Positions 1 through 6,847 of a stretch of 10,918 bases of DNA are shown here, one piece after another. The notes below the pieces were generated by a model. That model saw nothing but the letters and a program-made list of their open reading frames with translations, had not been told where the DNA came from and searched no databases. A program made the translations under genes and the position numbers. Source of the stretch: Anaerolineae bacterium (GTDB lineage Bacteria; Chloroflexota; Anaerolineae; Aggregatilineales; Phototrophicaceae); assembly GCA_020848855.1 (NCBI GenBank), contig JADLHH010000512.1:1-10918 (forward strand), given 5' to 3'. Within the stretch, counting starts at the first letter, position 1, and the number at the start of each line of letters is the position of its first letter.

Positions 1-259
1 CGATGGTCTCGCTTCGCAGGTCGGAGACGAGGATGTGGGGCGTTTCCAGCGCTGCGTAATGCACCGGCGTCGTATCGGGAAGCTGTTTGCTCACTTCGTA
101 GCTCAAATCCATCTGGCGCTGCAGGAAGGGCAGCGTGACGAATACTGCCGTGTAGTAAGCGCCGTTTTCCATCTTTACGATTACGTCGCAGGCGTCAGCT
201 TCGGCGCTGTCCTGAATCTCGATCCAGATATGCTCTGGGACATCGACTACGCTCATCAT
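1..259 (-). CDS. Unrecognised protein, N-terminal part (cut by window edge)
   Basis: An open frame runs leftward from tandem ATG codons (259-257 and 256-254) through 86 codons to the window edge without a stop. The protein begins MMSVVDVPEHIWIEIQDS and continues with DVIVKMENGAYYTAVFVTLPF, a QMDLSYEVSKQLP stretch and HILVSDLRSETI. It is acidic, soluble-looking, and has no signal peptide or membrane segment. A good TTGACA/TATTCT promoter on the same strand 68 bp upstream supports that it is real. The alternation of hydrophobic residues suggests a small alpha/beta cytoplasmic protein. I do not recognise the family and assign no function. The C-terminal part lies outside the window. Either ATG could be the start, since no strong Shine-Dalgarno decides between them. 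Confidence 0.72.
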   Translation of the reverse strand, partial: MMSVVDVPEHIWIEIQDSAEADACDVIVKMENGAYYTAVFVTLPFLQRQMDLSYEVSKQLPDTTPVHYAALETPHILVSDLRSETI

Positions 260-326
260 GGTATTGATCTCTATCACTATCGTCGCTTGAGAGGTTTCAA
301 GTGGCGGCAACACGTGTCGTTTTTGC

Positions 327-356
327 AGAATATGACAAAACAGGGATGTTTGTCAA
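327..356 (-). promoter_or_regulatory. Sigma70-type promoter for the 1-259 gene
   Basis: On the minus strand, a perfect -35 TTGACA (356-351) is followed after 18 bp by TATTCT (332-327, 4 of 6 consensus positions). The predicted transcript starts near 320, giving a leader of about 60 nt before the ATG at 259. An 8-bp palindrome ACACGTGT (310-317) lies just downstream of the predicted start and could be an operator, but that is speculation. The rest of the 260-453 gap shows nothing else clear. Confidence 0.6.
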
Positions 357-418
357 GCGTTCCCAGGGTTCCAAAAAGCCATAAGTGAAAAATTGTACAT
401 ATTGCCGGAAGTGCCGTC

Positions 419-434
419 TCAGCCGAATGGCTGA
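419..434 (-). terminator. Possible weak hairpin after the histidine kinase
   Basis: TCAGCC (419-424) and GGCTGA (429-434) form a 6-bp stem with a 4-nt loop, about 20 bp downstream of the kinase stop codon. No T-tract follows on the minus strand, so it is at best a weak terminator or an RNA 3'-end structure. Confidence 0.25.
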
Positions 435-453
435 AACTGTTCAACCTGCCCGT

Positions 454-1899
454 TTAGTGGGTTGGCAGGAACACCTGGAAGCAGGTTTCGCCGGGGCGCG
501 ACTGGGCATTGATCATGCCGTTGTGCCGTTCGACGACGATGCGCCGGGCGATGCTCAAGCCCAAGCCCGTCCCTTGCCCCACCGGCTTGGTGGTGAAGAA
601 CGGCTCGAACAGCCGGTGATGCAGTTCCGGGGGGATGCCGGGACCGTTGTCGGTGAATTCGACCAGCACGTGGTCGTTTTCCAACGACGTTCGCAGGCAA
701 ATACTGCCCTGTCCGGCGAGCGCGTCGGCGGCGTTGTCGAGCAGGATCGTCCACACCTGATTCAGTTCGCTGCCGTAGGCGGTGATGCGCGGAAGCTGAC
801 GGCTGTATTCGCGCGTGATGGTGATCGCGTTCAGCCGGTGCTGCAGCACCATCAGCGTGCTGTCCAGCCCATCGTGGACGTCGATCTCCTGCTGAGGAGC
901 CTGATCCATATAGGTATACGATTTGACTGCCTTGACCAGATCAGCGACCCGCGTCGCGCTCTGCTTAATCGTGTGCCCCAGTCCGGCGATGGTCAGCGCG
1001 CTTTCGAGCCAGCTTAGGGCGACGCCGACCGCGTCTGCGCCCAACACCGCGCGGAGGTGTTCAAGTTCGTCCACTGTGACGTTGGCGGATGCCAGAATTG
1101 GCGCGAGCGCCCAGCTTTCTTCGACACTGGCGTCGTCGCACCAGTTCATGATCAGGTCTTCCCGGTCGCTGCGAGTCAGCGGGTCGAGCGACTCGGCGTT
1201 CTCCAGCCGCCCGATTAACTGGCTTTGCAGGGCGGTCAGGAAGGCGACCTGCTCCGGCTTGAGCTTAGCTTCGTACAGCCTGAGCGTTCGCGCCTGCAGT
1301 TCTTCCAGCGTTTGCGGAAGCTGGGTTGCCGCCCGCAGGTTCGCCGAAGCCGGATTGTTCAGTTCGTGCGCCAGCCCTGCCGCCATCTTGCCCAGCGCCG
1401 AGAGCTTCTGGTGCTGCTGCACCTGCGACTCGGTATCGCGCAGGCGCTCGACCATCGTCATGATCACCAACTGGACGATGGGTGAATTATGCAGCCCCTG
1501 AAACAGTTCGACGCCGTACTGCAGGCAGACTGTCGGCACGGTCGCGCGCGCCGCCGCCGAGTGCGGCAGACCCGTGAGCAGCGAGGTTTCGCCGACGAAC
1601 GACCCGGCTTGAACCGCTGCCACCACGACATTCTGCCCGCCGAGCCGATCAACCTTTTTCTCGCCGGATTCCGCCGCCGCGCGGCGCGCTAACGTGACGG
1701 TCTGCCCGCCAACGCGCTTGATGATCTCCAGTTCGCCTTCGACGATGACGAACAACCCCTGCGGCGGGTCGCCTTCGTAGAACAGCATCTGCCCCGGCTC
1801 CAGCCGCACTTCATCGCTCTGCGTCGTGAGCGCGGCAAGCTGTTCGTCGGAAAAGCCAGCGAAGATCGGCATCTGCCGCAGTTTCTCGAATGCCATCAT
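454..1899 (-). CDS. CNB-domain histidine kinase (cytoplasmic)
   Basis: 481-residue sensor kinase with no signal peptide or TM segment. Residues ~10-135 form a cyclic-nucleotide-binding-like beta barrel: LEPGQMLFYEGDPPQGLFVI, then GETSLLTGLPHSAAARA. The phosphate-cassette Arg of true cAMP binders is His113 here, so classic cNMP binding is doubtful. The dimerisation/phosphoacceptor helix follows, with LSALGKMAAGLAHELNNP and the likely phosphorylated His178. A ~110-residue helical insert precedes the second helix (RVADLVKAVKSYTYMDQAP, ~317-335). The ATPase domain has N-box DNAADAL (388-394), G1 DNGPGIP (417-423), F-box FEPFFTTK (431-438) and G2 GQGTGLGLSIAR (441-452). Catalytic boxes look intact, so it should autophosphorylate. 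No response regulator is adjacent. The start is one of two tandem ATGs preceded by AGGA. In my recollection, relatives of this family often sit beside thioredoxin-reductase-like genes; none is in this window. The signal sensed is unknown. Confidence 0.92.
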   Translation of the reverse strand: MMAFEKLRQMPIFAGFSDEQLAALTTQSDEVRLEPGQMLFYEGDPPQGLFVIVEGELEIIKRVGGQTVTLARRAAAESGEKKVDRLGGQNVVVAAVQAGSFVGETSLLTGLPHSAAARATVPTVCLQYGVELFQGLHNSPIVQLVIMTMVERLRDTESQVQQHQKLSALGKMAAGLAHELNNPASANLRAATQLPQTLEELQARTLRLYEAKLKPEQVAFLTALQSQLIGRLENAESLDPLTRSDREDLIMNWCDDASVEESWALAPILASANVTVDELEHLRAVLGADAVGVALSWLESALTIAGLGHTIKQSATRVADLVKAVKSYTYMDQAPQQEIDVHDGLDSTLMVLQHRLNAITITREYSRQLPRITAYGSELNQVWTILLDNAADALAGQGSICLRTSLENDHVLVEFTDNGPGIPPELHHRLFEPFFTTKPVGQGTGLGLSIARRIVVERHNGMINAQSRPGETCFQVFLPTH

Positions 1900-1922
1900 C
1901 GTATCCTAAATACTATGGCGGT

Positions 1923-2052
1923 CAGCTATCAGCGTTCAGCTTATGGCTTGGGCGATAATACCCACATGGCAGGCAGCGCTACCCAGCATGATAACCGTAT
2001 TCGTCGGTCATCGCCGCTTCAGGTTCGTTTTTGGGCTGACCACTGAAAGCTG
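1923..2052. repeat. Inverted repeat, TCAGC/GCTGA family, copy 1
   Basis: The 169-bp gap 1900-2068 holds two 18-nt arms: CAGCTATCAGCGTTCAGC (1923-1940) and GCTGACCACTGAAAGCTG (2035-2052). The second arm is the reverse complement of the first at 15 of 18 positions, with a 94-bp spacer. The left arm also matches the left arm of the repeat before radA (10588-10605) at about 15 of 18 positions. The spacer has no ORF I would defend. A TATTAT hexamer lies at 1960-1955 on the minus strand but lacks a credible -35, so the kinase promoter is not fixed. Confidence 0.6.
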
Positions 2053-2068
2053 TTCACTGATCGCCATT

Positions 2069-3319
2069 TTACGACGAAACCGGCACGGCGTCGAAATTCC
2101 CTTGCAGCGTCATCAGCGACCGCGCCGCCCACGCTGCGCTTCCCGTCGTCGTGCGGACGCGCAGCCAATCGCCGCTGGCGGTGCGCCCAATCGCCGTCAG
2201 GCAGTCGTTCGCCGCCGCCCCGCCGACGATCTCGGCGCTGGCATCCGGGCTGGCGCGCAGGTTCAGGGCGGCGGCGGCGTAAGCCACCGCTCGCGGCGCG
2301 GCTTCGCCGGGCACGCTGCCGTCCGCGCCGCGCCGCCAGTCCGGGTTGTGGTCTCTGCCACAGTCGTAGGTCAGCCGGGTGACTGCGCCGCTGGTGACGC
2401 TCAGCCGGTACAGCTCGTAGTTGCCGTCCCGGTTCGACGAAAACACGATCTGCGTGCCGTCCGGCGACCACGCCGGCTCCTTGTCCTCGCCGGGGTTGTT
2501 CGTCAGGTTGCGGACGTTCGCGCCGTTGTTGTCCATCAGGTAGATTTCGTAATTCTCGTCGCGGTTGGTCTCGAAGGTGATCCAGCGCCCGTCCGGCGAC
2601 CATGCGGGCGCGGCATTCCAGATCGGCGGCTCGGTTCGCGTAAGCTGGCGCGGCGCTCGGCTCTCGACTTCCAGCGCGTACAGATCGTAGTTGCCGTCAC
2701 GGAACGAGCGGTAGACGATTTCGACGCCGTTCGGTGACCACACCGGATCGCGGTCGTCGTCGCCATCGTCGGTCAGGTTGATCAGGCGTGAGCCGCCGGC
2801 ATCCATCAGGAAGATATCCGCCCAGCGCGCGCCGTCGCGCACCGAATTGAACACGATCCGCGCGCCGTCCGGCGACCAGTCGGCTTTGTCGTCCTCGCCG
2901 GTGACGCGGGTGAGGTTGGTCTCGACGCCGCCCTGCAGCATGAACAGATCCCACTCGCCGCCGCGCCGCGATGAATAGGCGATGCGCTGTCCATCCGGCG
3001 ACCAGTCCGGGCTGCCGCTGCCGTCGCTGGCGATGCCCTCGGTGACGAGGGCGACGATGTTTCCGGCGCTGTCGGTGGCGTAGACTTCATAGCGCCCGCT
3101 CCGGTTGGACTCGAAGACGATTGCTGGAAGCGCAGCCGGAGGCAGCGTCGGCGGATCGGTGGGCGGGAGTGGGGAAAGCGTGGGCGAAATCGCACTGAGT
3201 GCGGGCAGTGGGGTATCGCTCGGCTGCACGACGACGCGCAGAGTCGGCGGCGCGGGCGCGCACGCGGCGAGAAGCAGTATCCACGCCGCCGCGTACCGTT
3301 TGAAAATGCCTGCGTTCAT
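2069..3319 (-). CDS. Lipoprotein with TolB/WD40-like propeller and SH3-like tail
   Basis: 416 residues. The N-terminus (FKRYAAAWILLLAAC) is a lipoprotein signal peptide with lipobox LAAC, giving Cys20 as the lipidated residue. A Pro/Ser/Thr-rich tether (~21-65) follows. Residues ~66-330 form a PD40/TolB-type beta-propeller with five WSPDG/WSPNG signatures at 106, 148, 194, 240 and 284, spaced 42-46 residues. A leading half-blade (IVFESNRSGRYEVY) and a closing NPDW suggest a six-bladed ring. Blades contain repeated NRDGNYE(L/I)Y strands. Residues ~346-405 resemble a bacterial SH3-like domain (LNLRASPDASAEIVG, then DWLRVRTTTGSAAW). The protein should sit on the outer face of the membrane. Such propellers usually bind proteins or glycans and the SH3 type often binds cell wall, but the ligand here cannot be read from sequence. 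It is not TolB of a Tol-Pal system: no tol or pal genes are nearby and it is lipidated. Start ATG has GGTGA 5 nt upstream. Confidence 0.88.
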   Translation of the reverse strand: MNAGIFKRYAAAWILLLAACAPAPPTLRVVVQPSDTPLPALSAISPTLSPLPPTDPPTLPPAALPAIVFESNRSGRYEVYATDSAGNIVALVTEGIASDGSGSPDWSPDGQRIAYSSRRGGEWDLFMLQGGVETNLTRVTGEDDKADWSPDGARIVFNSVRDGARWADIFLMDAGGSRLINLTDDGDDDRDPVWSPNGVEIVYRSFRDGNYDLYALEVESRAPRQLTRTEPPIWNAAPAWSPDGRWITFETNRDENYEIYLMDNNGANVRNLTNNPGEDKEPAWSPDGTQIVFSSNRDGNYELYRLSVTSGAVTRLTYDCGRDHNPDWRRGADGSVPGEAAPRAVAYAAAALNLRASPDASAEIVGGAAANDCLTAIGRTASGDWLRVRTTTGSAAWAARSLMTLQGNFDAVPVSS

Positions 3320-3350
3320 ACCGTCACCCAGTAGTTTAGAAAGCCACCAG

Positions 3351-3379
3351 ATTATAGAATTTCTCGCTCAGTTTGACGA
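3351..3379 (-). promoter_or_regulatory. Promoter for the propeller lipoprotein
   Basis: A perfect -10 TATAAT (3356-3351, minus strand) is preceded after 17 bp by TCGTCA (3379-3374, 4 of 6 matches to TTGACA). Transcription would start about 25 nt before the ATG at 3319. Confidence 0.5.
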
Positions 3380-3400
3380 CTTTCAGGGGGTTGAGGGCAT

Positions 3401-3429
3401 TTGACAGGTTGTTTCAATACTCGTATACT
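3401..3429 (+). promoter_or_regulatory. Strong sigma70-type promoter for the FHA gene
   Basis: Perfect -35 TTGACA (3401-3406), 17-bp spacer, then TATACT (3424-3429, 5 of 6). The predicted start near 3436 leaves a leader of about 56 nt. It lies back to back with the minus-strand promoter at 3351-3379, so one regulator could affect both genes. Confidence 0.68.
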
Positions 3430-3479
3430 TCCCATCGTTAATTTCTTCACCGTTGTCAGGGGGAGCACCATCCGCCTTC

Positions 3480-3494
3480 AGGAGGTTTCGTATG
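3480..3494 (+). promoter_or_regulatory. Ribosome binding site fixing the FHA gene start
   Basis: AGGAGG (3480-3485) lies 6 nt before ATG at 3492. This rules out the in-frame TTG at 3453, which lies upstream of the Shine-Dalgarno itself. Confidence 0.8.
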
Positions 3495-4223
3495 ATGCAG
3501 GGCAGCGATAGCTTCCGGCTGATCGTGCGTCGGGGTCCACAACCCAACCAGAGCTACGAACTCAACAAAGACATCGTGACGCTTGGGCGGGATATCACCA
3601 ACGACATCGTGATCAACGACCCGGAAGTGAGCCGTCATCACATGCGCCTCACGCGCGGAGCCGGTGGCTTCACCATTGAAGACCTCGGTTCGACCAACGG
3701 CACGTTCGTCAACGGGCCGCGTCTCACCGGCGCGCGCCCGCTGCGGGCGGGCGACATGGTCGGGCTGGGCGAGACGGTCACGCTGGCATACGAAATGTCG
3801 GTGGGCGCGGCGCCCGAAGCTGCCGAGCCGCCAAGCGGCGGCACAGTCGCCAGCCAGCCGCAGCGCAGCGCGCCGCAGTATCCGTCTCAGCAGCCGCAGT
3901 ACAGCTATACCCCGCAGCAGCAGCCTGTACAGCAGCAGCCGCAGTCGCCGTATGGGCAGCCGCAGTCCCCCTACAGCCCGGTTTCGCCCGCGCCACCGGT
4001 ACCCGGCGGCTACGAAGGCGAGTACGACCCCTATGCCGTGCGCGAGGAAGAGCCGCGCAACACCACCCGCTGGATTCTCATCGGCTGCGCCGGACTCAGC
4101 CTGTTCTGCTGCTGTTCAACGGTGTTGGGGCTGGTCTTCATCGACCAGGCGTGCCTGTGGGATCGCCTGCCGATCATCTATGATGTCCTGCGCGCGCTCG
4201 GCTACACCGCCGTGTGCAGCTAG
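3492..4223 (+). CDS. FHA-domain protein with single C-terminal TM anchor
   Basis: 243 residues from the ATG at 3492. Residues ~8-102 are a forkhead-associated domain, which binds phosphothreonine peptides. The signatures LGRD (31-34), SRHH (47-50) and DLGSTNGTFVNG (64-75) are all intact, so the phosphopeptide pocket should work. Residues ~105-190 are a Pro/Gln/Ser/Tyr-rich disordered linker with repeated Q-P-Q and SPY units. A hydrophobic helix (~194-217, WILIGCAGLSLFCCCSTVLG) carries Cys199 and a Cys206-208 cluster. A ~26-residue tail with Cys221 and Cys242 ends the protein. The FHA side is expected in the cytoplasm and the short tail outside (inference). No Ser/Thr kinase gene is in the window, so its partner must be encoded elsewhere. 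It has its own promoter and a hairpin terminator, so it is probably monocistronic. FHA assignment is firm; the role is unknown. Confidence 0.93.
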   Translation: MMQGSDSFRLIVRRGPQPNQSYELNKDIVTLGRDITNDIVINDPEVSRHHMRLTRGAGGFTIEDLGSTNGTFVNGPRLTGARPLRAGDMVGLGETVTLAYEMSVGAAPEAAEPPSGGTVASQPQRSAPQYPSQQPQYSYTPQQQPVQQQPQSPYGQPQSPYSPVSPAPPVPGGYEGEYDPYAVREEEPRNTTRWILIGCAGLSLFCCCSTVLGLVFIDQACLWDRLPIIYDVLRALGYTAVCS

Positions 4224-4249
4224 GAATCGCTCAGTTGTGGGGATTTTTC

Positions 4250-4280
4250 GTAGAGGCGCGTAATGCGCCTCTACTGTTTT
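4250..4280 (+). terminator. Hairpin terminator between convergent genes
   Basis: GTAGAGGCGC (4250-4259) and GCGCCTCTAC (4265-4274) form a perfect 10-bp stem with a 5-nt loop, followed by TGTTTT (4275-4280). It sits 26 bp after the FHA stop and 14 bp from the MFS stop, so it can end the plus-strand transcript and perhaps the minus-strand one too, although the minus side lacks a T-tract. Its ends (GTAG.GGCG...CGCC.CTAC) match the palindrome at 9028-9055, so it may also be a dispersed repeat. Confidence 0.7.
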
Positions 4281-4288
4281 ATAGCGAA

Positions 4289-5920
4289 CTACTCGCTCGG
4301 CGCAACGCGCCGTAACAACTGCGCCGGGACCAAGCCGATCACGCAGATCACCCCGCCGACCAGCGCCATCTCGGTGAGCACCTGCACCGTCAGCCGGGCG
4401 TACACGTCAATCGCCGCCATTGGGTCGATCACCTGCTGACCTAACTCGGCAGCCGCCAGCAGCGCCAGCCGCTGCGACGCGAACGCCGTCAGCAGCGAGA
4501 CGCTGATCGTCATGCCGAGCAGGCGCATGATGATCACCAGCGCCGACGCCGCCCCCAGCTTGTCCTGATCCGCCGCGTTGATGACCGACGCGCTGATCGG
4601 CGAGAACGTCAGTCCCAAGCCGATGCCGACGAGCGCCATCTCGACGGCGATCAGGCTGTCGGCAGCGTCGAGCGTCCACGTCTGCCAGATAGCACCGAAG
4701 CCCAGCACCGCCAGCCCCAAGCCAATGGTCGTCGTCCAGCGATAGCCGATACGGTCGCTCAGCCAGCCGCCGGGTACAGCCGCCAGCGCCATCGGCACGG
4801 TCAGCGCGGAAAGCAGCAAGCCCACCTGCAGCGCCGCCTGCGAAAGCTGGCTGGCGTCCGGCAGGCGAATGTTGACCAGAATCGGCACGCTGACCAGCCC
4901 GATCATCAGGCAGAAGCCGACGAACAGGTTGGTCACCAGCCCCGCCGACAGATTCCGTCGCCGGAAAATGTGCAGGTCGAACAGTGGGTCGCGCACCCGC
5001 GTTTCGACGAGGATGAACAGCGCGAACATCACCGCCGCCGCCGCCAGCACCGGCGCGGCATACGGCGGCAGCCCGCCCATATCCGAAAATTCGCTGGTCG
5101 AGGTGCTGATTTCGAGGTTCGCGCCCAGACCAAGCACGAGGCAGGTCAGCGCCCCGACGATCAGAATCGTGCCCAGCCAGTCGAACCGCGCTTTCAGCCG
5201 CTCCTGCGGCACGTCGCGCAGCGTCCACCATGTCAGCCCCAGCGCCACCAGCGACACCGGGATATTGATCCAGAACAGCGCCCGCCAGTCCGGGGCATCC
5301 CAGTTCAAGCCCAGCGACCGGAAGAAATCGACGAACTGCCCGCTGTACTCGCCGAACAGCCGCACCATGATGCCGCCGTACAAATGCCCCAGCACCCAGC
5401 CGAGCGTATCGACCGCGCCGATCACGCCGAGCGGCTGCGCGCGCTTCGCTGCCGGGAACAGGTCGCCAACCAGCGCCAGGCTGACCGGGACGAGCGCGCC
5501 CGCGCCGAGCGCCTGAATCACACGCCCGATGATGATCGTCAGCAGCGCGACGCTGCCGGGGTCGGGACGCACGCCCTGCAGGCGGAACATCAGGTTGTAC
5601 AGCATCTCGCTGAAGCCGCTCTGCGCGCGTGGGTCGACTTCGGCGACGACGAACGAGCCGATCATGAAGATGATCAGGCAGGCGATGAAGGCACGCCGCC
5701 GCCCAATCAGGTCGCTGACGCGTCCCATGAACGTCATGCTGACGGTGTAGGCGAGCAGGTAGCCGGTGACGACCCACGCCGCGTCGTCGATCACGCTCTC
5801 GACCGGGAGTTCGAGCTTGACGATGATTTCCGGCAGGAACGCCGAAACAATAGTCAGATCGAGCGAGCCGATGAACACCGGCACGCAGATCAGCGCCAGA
5901 ATCAGCCAGGGTCGCCTCAT
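4289..5920 (-). CDS. MFS transporter, DHA2/P55 (Rv1410c)-like
   Basis: 543 residues with about 14 hydrophobic segments (~6-28, 47-65, 76-93, 125-147, 163-185, 212-234, 249-268, 286-306, 325-350, 362-382, 396-414, 424-446, 457-479, 511-536), the count expected of DHA2 drug/lipid exporters. TM1 has the family motif SLDLTIVSAFLP with Asp21. Motif A is GRVSDLIGRRR (66-76), with an echo GWLSDRIGYR at 385. Motif B has Arg133 (GRVIQALGAGALVPVSLAL). Motif C reads LGWVLGHLYGG (173-183), with His where many antiporters have Pro. Its ATG overlaps the stop of the upstream LprG-like lipoprotein gene (ATGA), so translation is probably coupled. Lipoprotein-first order and local similarity recalled from M. 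tuberculosis P55 (GAGALVPVSLAL, MRLLGMTISV) suggest export of a lipid or other amphiphile. A periplasmic-side insert (~95-123) between TM3 and TM4 is longer than usual. Substrate unproven; a drug exporter remains possible. Confidence 0.93.
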   Translation of the reverse strand: MRRPWLILALICVPVFIGSLDLTIVSAFLPEIIVKLELPVESVIDDAAWVVTGYLLAYTVSMTFMGRVSDLIGRRRAFIACLIIFMIGSFVVAEVDPRAQSGFSEMLYNLMFRLQGVRPDPGSVALLTIIIGRVIQALGAGALVPVSLALVGDLFPAAKRAQPLGVIGAVDTLGWVLGHLYGGIMVRLFGEYSGQFVDFFRSLGLNWDAPDWRALFWINIPVSLVALGLTWWTLRDVPQERLKARFDWLGTILIVGALTCLVLGLGANLEISTSTSEFSDMGGLPPYAAPVLAAAAVMFALFILVETRVRDPLFDLHIFRRRNLSAGLVTNLFVGFCLMIGLVSVPILVNIRLPDASQLSQAALQVGLLLSALTVPMALAAVPGGWLSDRIGYRWTTTIGLGLAVLGFGAIWQTWTLDAADSLIAVEMALVGIGLGLTFSPISASVINAADQDKLGAASALVIIMRLLGMTISVSLLTAFASQRLALLAAAELGQQVIDPMAAIDVYARLTVQVLTEMALVGGVICVIGLVPAQLLRRVAPSE

Positions 5921-6738
5921 GAAGCGGTGGCTTCCGGGGTGACGGAATCAATCGGAGCCAGCAGATTTTCGTCAGCGGGAGCGGTCGTCTCCGGCGTCAC
6001 TCCTGCCGCTGCCGGCGGCGAAATTTCTGCCGGCGCGTCGATATCGTACACGTCAATCGTCCATTCCACCGGGTCAGCCGTCTCGCCCGGCTCCGGCGTG
6101 ACGGTGAACAGGCTGTCGAATTCAGTGATGATGAAGCGCGCCGGGAACAGCGTCATCTGGTCGATGAACACGTCCACGTCGACCTTCCCGGTTGGCTCGA
6201 TCAGGTTGCCGAACAACGCGGCGACCTTCGGACCGGCGGCGCTCGCCGTGATGTGATGCACGTCGGCGCCGTTTTCAAGCTGCGTGCCGCCGACGTACTT
6301 CAGGTCGATCAGCGCGTCGAGCGCCGCCTGAAAGCCGGTTTCCTCGGCGAGCAGCGTTTCCGGGTTGAAATCCGGCGCGAACGGCTGGTTGAGCCACTGA
6401 TTGCCCGTCCAGATGGCGCGATACCACTGCTCCGCGCCGCGCGAGAACACGTCTACCTGAATGGGCAGCCCGGCGGCAAGCACGCGAATCGTCGCCTGCA
6501 TCATGCCGGGCGCGACGTACTGTGCGACGGCGCGACGGAAGAAGACTGCCGCGTAATCCGTATAGAGGATATAATCGGGTCCCGTCTCGTCCACCGAGAT
6601 GCGGAAGGTCTTCGCCGTGCGAATGTTGGTAGCGGCTTCTGTGATCAGGTTTATTGGGTCGGGCGGGGTCTCGGTCGCCGGCGCTGATGAGCAGCCCACC
6701 ACCAGCACGACCAGAGCGATCAGTAACAGACGCAGCAC
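5917..6738 (-). CDS. LppX/LprAFG-family lipoprotein (LprG-like)
   Basis: 273 residues starting at GTG, with AGGA 7 nt upstream. LRLLLIALVVLVVGC is a lipoprotein signal peptide with lipobox VVGC (Cys16). Residues ~27-234 fit the LppX_LprAFG fold, a half-barrel with a hydrophobic cavity for acyl chains: an N-terminal helix (INLITEAATNIRTAKTFRIS), strands through ~110, the NPETLL...FQAALDALIDLKYVGG segment, and GKVDVDVFIDQMTLFPARFII. A Pro/Thr/Glu-rich C-terminal tail (~235-273) probably adds no fold. Mycobacterial members (LprG, LppX) carry triacylated lipids at the outer face of the membrane. The stop codon overlaps the ATG of the MFS gene, so the two should be made together and act as one export unit (inference). 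Family call is moderately firm, because this family is poorly conserved in sequence; cargo is unknown. Confidence 0.8.
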   Translation of the reverse strand: MLRLLLIALVVLVVGCSSAPATETPPDPINLITEAATNIRTAKTFRISVDETGPDYILYTDYAAVFFRRAVAQYVAPGMMQATIRVLAAGLPIQVDVFSRGAEQWYRAIWTGNQWLNQPFAPDFNPETLLAEETGFQAALDALIDLKYVGGTQLENGADVHHITASAAGPKVAALFGNLIEPTGKVDVDVFIDQMTLFPARFIITEFDSLFTVTPEPGETADPVEWTIDVYDIDAPAEISPPAAAGVTPETTAPADENLLAPIDSVTPEATAS

Positions 6739-6785
6739 AAGATCGTCCTTTCATGATCCATACGCTGAAAAGCACAGCCTATAGC

Positions 6786-6791
6786 ATTATA
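6786..6791 (-). promoter_or_regulatory. -10 element before the LprG-like/MFS operon
   Basis: A perfect TATAAT on the minus strand lies 48 bp upstream of the GTG start. No TTGACA-like hexamer is found at 16-18 bp, so an activator or a different sigma factor may be needed. The rest of the 6739-6847 gap holds no clear terminator for the upstream gene. Confidence 0.4.
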
Positions 6792-6847
6792 CGCGCAAGC
6801 CGGGGCGGAGTTGCGATAGAATGACTGAAAACGGTCGAAATTTACGG

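Noticed and set aside
1955..1983. Promoter for the histidine kinase (TATTAT at 1960-1955)
   Set aside because: The hexamer at 17 bp upstream (GGTAGC) does not match a -35, and no extended -10 is present.
1943..2737. Plus-strand frame of 264 codons opposite the propeller lipoprotein
   Set aside because: Low-complexity Arg/Val/Ala composition and no ribosome site; the opposite strand has clear WSPDG repeats.
2069..3319. TolB of a Tol-Pal system
   Set aside because: The protein is a lipoprotein with an SH3-like tail and no tolA/Q/R or pal neighbour; it only shares the propeller repeat type.
3453..3491. TTG start extending the FHA protein by 13 residues
   Set aside because: The AGGAGG site at 3480-3485 lies inside this extension and is ideally placed for ATG 3492.
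4407..6256. Long open frames on both strands across the MFS and lipoprotein genes
   Set aside because: GC-rich shadows: Arg/Ala/Gln-rich, no domains, while the minus-strand frames give a 14-TM transporter and a lipoprotein.
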